Part shown: piece by piece, positions 4,397-7,448 of the stretch
Layout of the letters: each line of letters begins with the position of its first letter
How positions within the stretch are numbered: position 1 is the first letter of the stretch
Source of the DNA: Lentisphaerota bacterium
Lineage (GTDB): Bacteria; Verrucomicrobiota; Kiritimatiellia; UBA8416; JAFGTH01
Length of the DNA stretch: 7,448 nucleotides
Assembly (NCBI GenBank): GCA_016934225.1
Contig: JAFGTH010000193.1
Coordinates: forward strand, 1 to 7,448
Reading direction: 5' to 3'
Position numbers and translations under genes: made by a program
Notes under the pieces: model-generated
The model's database searches: none
What the model saw: only the letters and a program-made list of their open reading frames with translations
What the model was told of the DNA's origin: nothing

Positions 4397-6754
4397 ATGA
4401 AACACAAAATAATCATTTATTCATTAAAGGGTTTTATTGTTGCAGCTCTATGTGTTCTGATACGCGCCGCCACAGCCTACGGAGACGGATTGAATGCCAC
4501 TGACATAAAAGGGGTTATTCTTTCCGGCCCTACCAATCCTGTTATGAACCGATGTGTGTCAACATTGATATCAGGGCTTAAAACGCGATATGGCGTCGAA
4601 ATTTCCGTTATTCCGGATGAGGAAAAACCGGCAGCAGGAATAATTTATATAGGAAAAAAAGCGGCGTTAAAATCAGGTCTCGTGGCCGCATCAGAATTGA
4701 AAGCAGTTGAACCAGGCGGACATGTTGTGAAATGCGACGGCGAGAATATTGCGATCGCCGGCGCAGACGCGTGGAAAACGCTTTACGGCATATCTGCGTT
4801 TTTTGACTGGATTGACGGAAAATATTTTGGAAACAATCCGGCAAACGGCAAACATCCGGCAAAGGGTTCGAGGAACATGCCTGTTTTTTCGTTTGCCGAC
4901 AAACCTGCTTTCGAATATCGTTGCGGCGTGCTTGCCGCTCTCAGACAGACTTCGGGCGAATGGGCTGATTGCCGGCTTGGCCTTAATCCGGAATTGTTCG
5001 ATCCGAAAAAAACCGGCTCCGACCTTTGGATAGACCATACCGCCGGGTATCTTGTGCCGAAACTGCTGTATTATGACAAACATCCGGAATACTACGCCAT
5101 GAAAGAGGATGGAAAACGTTTCGGTAAAAATGAGTTTAGCGACCATCGAACGCCGCTTTGCCTTTCAAACAAAGATGCGGGAAAAATTGCCGCCGAGAGG
5201 GCGGTTGCCTGGGTTGATATGAACCTGCACATGACATATTTTCCAATAACACATGGAGACGGCGCATGGTGCCAATGCGAAAAATGCAAGGCACTGGATC
5301 ATGCCGAACGGAAATACGCCCGGCGCCTCCTTTTGTGGGCTAATCCAATAGCTGAGGCGATAAGCAAAAAACATCCCGACAAATGGTGCTTTACCTTTGC
5401 TTACGGCGGCTCCGACGAACCGCCCCCCGACGTCAAACCAGTTAACAACCTGCTTATTGTCGGGTCCATAGGTCTCGGCAACGTACTATTCTTTGATCAT
5501 TGGGCGCGGGAAGGCATGATCGCGGAAAAAGCAAAAAAAATAGAGGATTGGAAGGCAATTGTTCCTGACAGGTTCATGGTTTGCGAATACGTAAGCGGCG
5601 CTTATCAGCCGGCTATGGCCGCCAATCTTGCCGCACGCCTGCGTTATTACAGGGATAACGGGTTGTTCGGCATTCTTACTACCTACGGACTGCCGATTGC
5701 GTTCCGACCGGTCTGGAACGAACTGATCGGACGGCTTATGTGGAATCCTGATCTCGATCCGCAAAAAATCGCCGAAGCCGCAATCACCTCAAATTATGGG
5801 CCGGGCGCTGAACCGATCAAAGAGTTTTTCAGATTGATCCAAGCGCGTTACACGGAAACATTGAAGGAAAAAGGCGCTCTTGTTGACGGTTATCCCGCCG
5901 GTTTTTATTCTCTGGAACTGGTTGAAAAAGCGCTGGCGTGTTTCGCGAAGGCACGCGAAAATATTACCAAAGCGTTGGAATCCGTGGAGAGCGCAACGGA
6001 CAAACGCGCTTTGACGGCATTGCGCGATTCCGTCACCGGAAATGAGCAAGCTTTTATCTTCGATGTCATGCAACATCCAACATCCAATAAGCTTGACGAT
6101 GCTATGAAAAAAATCTTGCGCGTCCAGCTTGATTTGCTGTTTGCACGCTCAGGTGATGACGAACAAAGCAGGATAGCTTTTGCGCGTGAAACCCATAAAG
6201 TTGGCGTCGCGGTCAACGCAAAACTTGCCGGCGCTCAGGAATTTTTCGAGGACTGGATCAAAAAGAATAATCTGCCCATGCCTAAAGGCGAAAAGATTGA
6301 AGGCGGCGTTCATTTGCCGCCCGAAGTGTTCATGTATGCCGGATTCGGGCCTCGCAAATACGGCGAGTTTAGTTGTCCGCCAAGGGTTGCTGTGGCGGTT
6401 TATGTCAAAGGCAATTCCATGAACCGCAGTCACAGAATGGCCGCGCAGTTTGAACTTGACGATATTCCGGGCGATGGCTCAGCCGTGCTGGATATTTTCG
6501 GCCAGGACAGCGATCATCCCAAACCTCCTGCGAACATCCGTATTTTGATTAACGGCAAAACTATTTACGAGGGACAAGTGAGTGTCGTAAAGAAGAATTG
6601 GTCAGGGCAGGCGTTCGAAATTCCGCCTGGCATTCTTGTTAAAGGACATAACGAATTGGAAATACAGAACATCACGGACATTAACGCCATTGAAAAATGG
6701 TATGAACGTTGGTTTATGGTCTGCGACGCCAAAATTCTCTTCAAAGAAAAATAA
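4397..6754 (+). CDS. Secreted DUF4838 domain protein, glycoside-hydrolase-like
   Basis: The 785-residue protein has a Sec-type signal peptide: MKHK, hydrophobic segment about 9-22, and probable cleavage after Ala27 in AATA-YGDG. No lipobox precedes Cys19, so it should be periplasmic or released. Residues about 36-150 look like the small alpha/beta domain that precedes the barrel in GH67/GH20-like enzymes (IIYIGKKAA, then ENIAIAGADAWKTLYGISAFFDW at 116-138). The core from about 170 to 480 begins FEYRCGV and includes THGDGAWCQCEKC (285-297), the CxCxxC signature of DUF4838. A helical stretch follows (about 500-620), then a predicted beta-sandwich (about 640-785, with ANIRILINGKTIYEGQ). DUF4838 has no firmly known activity that I can name; glycan hydrolysis or binding is inferred from architecture. 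The ATG at 4397 is chosen because the signal peptide starts there. No ribosome site is seen, because the transposase repeat ends six bases upstream. An in-frame GTG at 4352 would add 15 residues and is unlikely. Confidence 0.85.
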   Translation: MKHKIIIYSLKGFIVAALCVLIRAATAYGDGLNATDIKGVILSGPTNPVMNRCVSTLISGLKTRYGVEISVIPDEEKPAAGIIYIGKKAALKSGLVAASELKAVEPGGHVVKCDGENIAIAGADAWKTLYGISAFFDWIDGKYFGNNPANGKHPAKGSRNMPVFSFADKPAFEYRCGVLAALRQTSGEWADCRLGLNPELFDPKKTGSDLWIDHTAGYLVPKLLYYDKHPEYYAMKEDGKRFGKNEFSDHRTPLCLSNKDAGKIAAERAVAWVDMNLHMTYFPITHGDGAWCQCEKCKALDHAERKYARRLLLWANPIAEAISKKHPDKWCFTFAYGGSDEPPPDVKPVNNLLIVGSIGLGNVLFFDHWAREGMIAEKAKKIEDWKAIVPDRFMVCEYVSGAYQPAMAANLAARLRYYRDNGLFGILTTYGLPIAFRPVWNELIGRLMWNPDLDPQKIAEAAITSNYGPGAEPIKEFFRLIQARYTETLKEKGALVDGYPAGFYSLELVEKALACFAKARENITKALESVESATDKRALTALRDSVTGNEQAFIFDVMQHPTSNKLDDAMKKILRVQLDLLFARSGDDEQSRIAFARETHKVGVAVNAKLAGAQEFFEDWIKKNNLPMPKGEKIEGGVHLPPEVFMYAGFGPRKYGEFSCPPRVAVAVYVKGNSMNRSHRMAAQFELDDIPGDGSAVLDIFGQDSDHPKPPANIRILINGKTIYEGQVSVVKKNWSGQAFEIPPGILVKGHNELEIQNITDINAIEKWYERWFMVCDAKILFKEK

Positions 6755-6957
6755 ATTGAGCCAGTTGCAGAACGGTTTTTGCCATAAACAAGGCCCAGAC
6801 AACACCAAAGGCAGCATAACCGTAAGGTTTTCACATTCAAAAAGCAGGTTGCCACTTTGGGGGGCGTTTGAGGTCAGATAATATGAAAGACAAAACCTCC
6901 AAGAAAACGCGGCTATAATACCCTGGGAGTACTCGGGATCAGACCTTGCTTTTGCCT
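6755..6957. other. Convergent intergenic region
   Basis: These 203 bases separate two genes that end toward each other, so transcription terminators would be expected. I see only weak dyads: AACC/GGTT around 6819-6830 followed by TTTTC, and CCC/GGG arms at 6921-6937 flanking the palindrome GAGTACTC. None has a convincing stem plus T-run. A 12-codon mini-ORF with a ribosome site lies at 6883-6918. Confidence 0.45.
6883..6918 (+). CDS. Possible 11-residue mini-ORF or truncated gene start
   Basis: ATG at 6883 opens MKDKTSKKTRL followed by TAA. GAGGT at 6870-6874 lies eight bases upstream, one of the better ribosome sites in the window. The peptide is short and basic and has no recognisable domain. 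It could be a leader peptide, the remnant 5' end of a gene lost by deletion or frameshift, or chance. Bases after the stop show no clear continuation of a known protein in any frame. Confidence 0.2.
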   Translation: MKDKTSKKTRL

Positions 6958-7448
6958 TTATGTCTCGGAGCCATAGGAGATTGTTGCTTTGTCTCTCAAC
7001 ACATCTATGTATGTATGAACTACGTCACGTTTTTTCTGATCTGTCAGAAACTCAATTATCCGGTCTTTGACGGCATCCAGCGATTGGGTGCCCGGTTCGG
7101 TGTGCGACAGCACCTGAACGATATGATAACCGAAACGAGTTTCTACTATTGGCCCAATCTCATTAATCTTCTGTGAAAAGGCCGCCGTTTCAAACGGAGG
7201 CACCATTGAGCCGCGCTGGAAAGCGCCGAGATCGCCCCCGGTCGTTTTGCTTGGACAATCAGAATACTTTTTCGCTATGTCCTGGAAATCAGCGCCTTCA
7301 AGCAGTTCTTTTCTGCATTTTTCCGCAAGCGCTTTTTTCTCATTCCTTGTCGTTTCGTTATCTTTTTCCGTTGTGGCAATTAGAACATGTCGCGCGTGAA
7401 CGGTTTCTTCCGTTGTGAAAGATTCTTTCTCGGCCTCATAGAAAGACC
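6958..7448 (-). CDS. Parvulin-type peptidyl-prolyl cis-trans isomerase, C-terminal part
   Basis: The 3' end of a gene entering from the right edge gives 162 residues and a TAA at 6958-6960. The frame is open from 7446, and an internal ATG at 7206 is not the start because the domain begins well before it. Numbering from the edge, the parvulin domain spans about 16-115: VHARHVLIA (16-24), ADFQDIAKKYSDCPS (52-66), GGDLGAFQRGSMVPPFETAAF (70-90) and GPIVETRFGYHIVQVL (98-113). The conserved histidines are His20 and His108, and Cys64 sits where E. coli PpiC has its active-site cysteine. The enzyme isomerises peptide bonds before proline. The acidic, lysine-rich lead-in suggests a longer N-terminal chaperone region, as in SurA/PrsA-like folding factors of the cell envelope, but that part is outside the window. 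A roughly 45-residue helical tail follows the domain. No functional link to the sugar genes is evident. Confidence 0.92.
   Translation of the reverse strand, partial: SFYEAEKESFTTEETVHARHVLIATTEKDNETTRNEKKALAEKCRKELLEGADFQDIAKKYSDCPSKTTGGDLGAFQRGSMVPPFETAAFSQKINEIGPIVETRFGYHIVQVLSHTEPGTQSLDAVKDRIIEFLTDQKKRDVVHTYIDVLRDKATISYGSET

Noticed and set aside
4691..5146. Minus-strand open frame (151 codons) inside the DUF4838 gene
   Set aside because: It is a shadow of the coding strand, without a domain or ribosome site.
7204..7206. Internal ATG as the start of a short 82-residue protein
   Set aside because: The frame stays open to the right edge and the upstream residues contain the first half of the parvulin domain, so the gene is partial rather than short.

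Overview
The window reads as chromosomal DNA of a carbohydrate-degrading Gram-negative bacterium. The mix of a DUF4838 secreted protein, a Gfo/Idh/MocA oxidoreductase, an acetyl-xylan-esterase-type hydrolase and a REP-type tyrosine transposase with long inverted ends is what I associate with the Lentisphaerota/Kiritimatiellota/Verrucomicrobiota/Planctomycetota group. That placement comes from gene content and protein style only and is an inference. No rRNA, tRNA or CRISPR array is visible, and no stretch over 300 bases lacks a gene.

Left part, minus strand, read from right to left: glucokinase (1476-2477), a Gfo/Idh/MocA dehydrogenase (285-1316) and the first 79 codons of an acetyl xylan esterase / cephalosporin-C deacetylase family hydrolase (1-238, running off the left edge). 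The last two are 46 bases apart and probably form one unit. Glucokinase is 159 bases upstream and may or may not share its transcript. Together they suggest deacetylation, oxidation and phosphorylation of sugars released from plant-type polysaccharide.

Middle, plus strand: a 110-base divergent promoter region (2478-2587), a HAD-superfamily phosphatase (2588-3226), then a compact 1108-base element (3283-4390). The element is one HUH transposase gene bounded by a 29-bp inverted repeat with a single mismatch. The right repeat encodes the last six residues and stop codon of the transposase and ends six bases before the start codon of the next gene.

Right part: a 785-residue exported DUF4838 protein (4397-6754, plus), probably a glycan-active enzyme or binding protein, then a 203-base convergent gap containing a 12-codon mini-ORF with a good ribosome site. 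Last comes the C-terminal 162 residues of a parvulin-type peptidyl-prolyl isomerase (6958-7448, minus), which enters from the right edge.

The most notable structure is the transposase element: its inverted ends, its overlap with its own coding sequence, and its position between the HAD gene and the start of the DUF4838 gene. Removing it would leave those two genes 62 bases apart.
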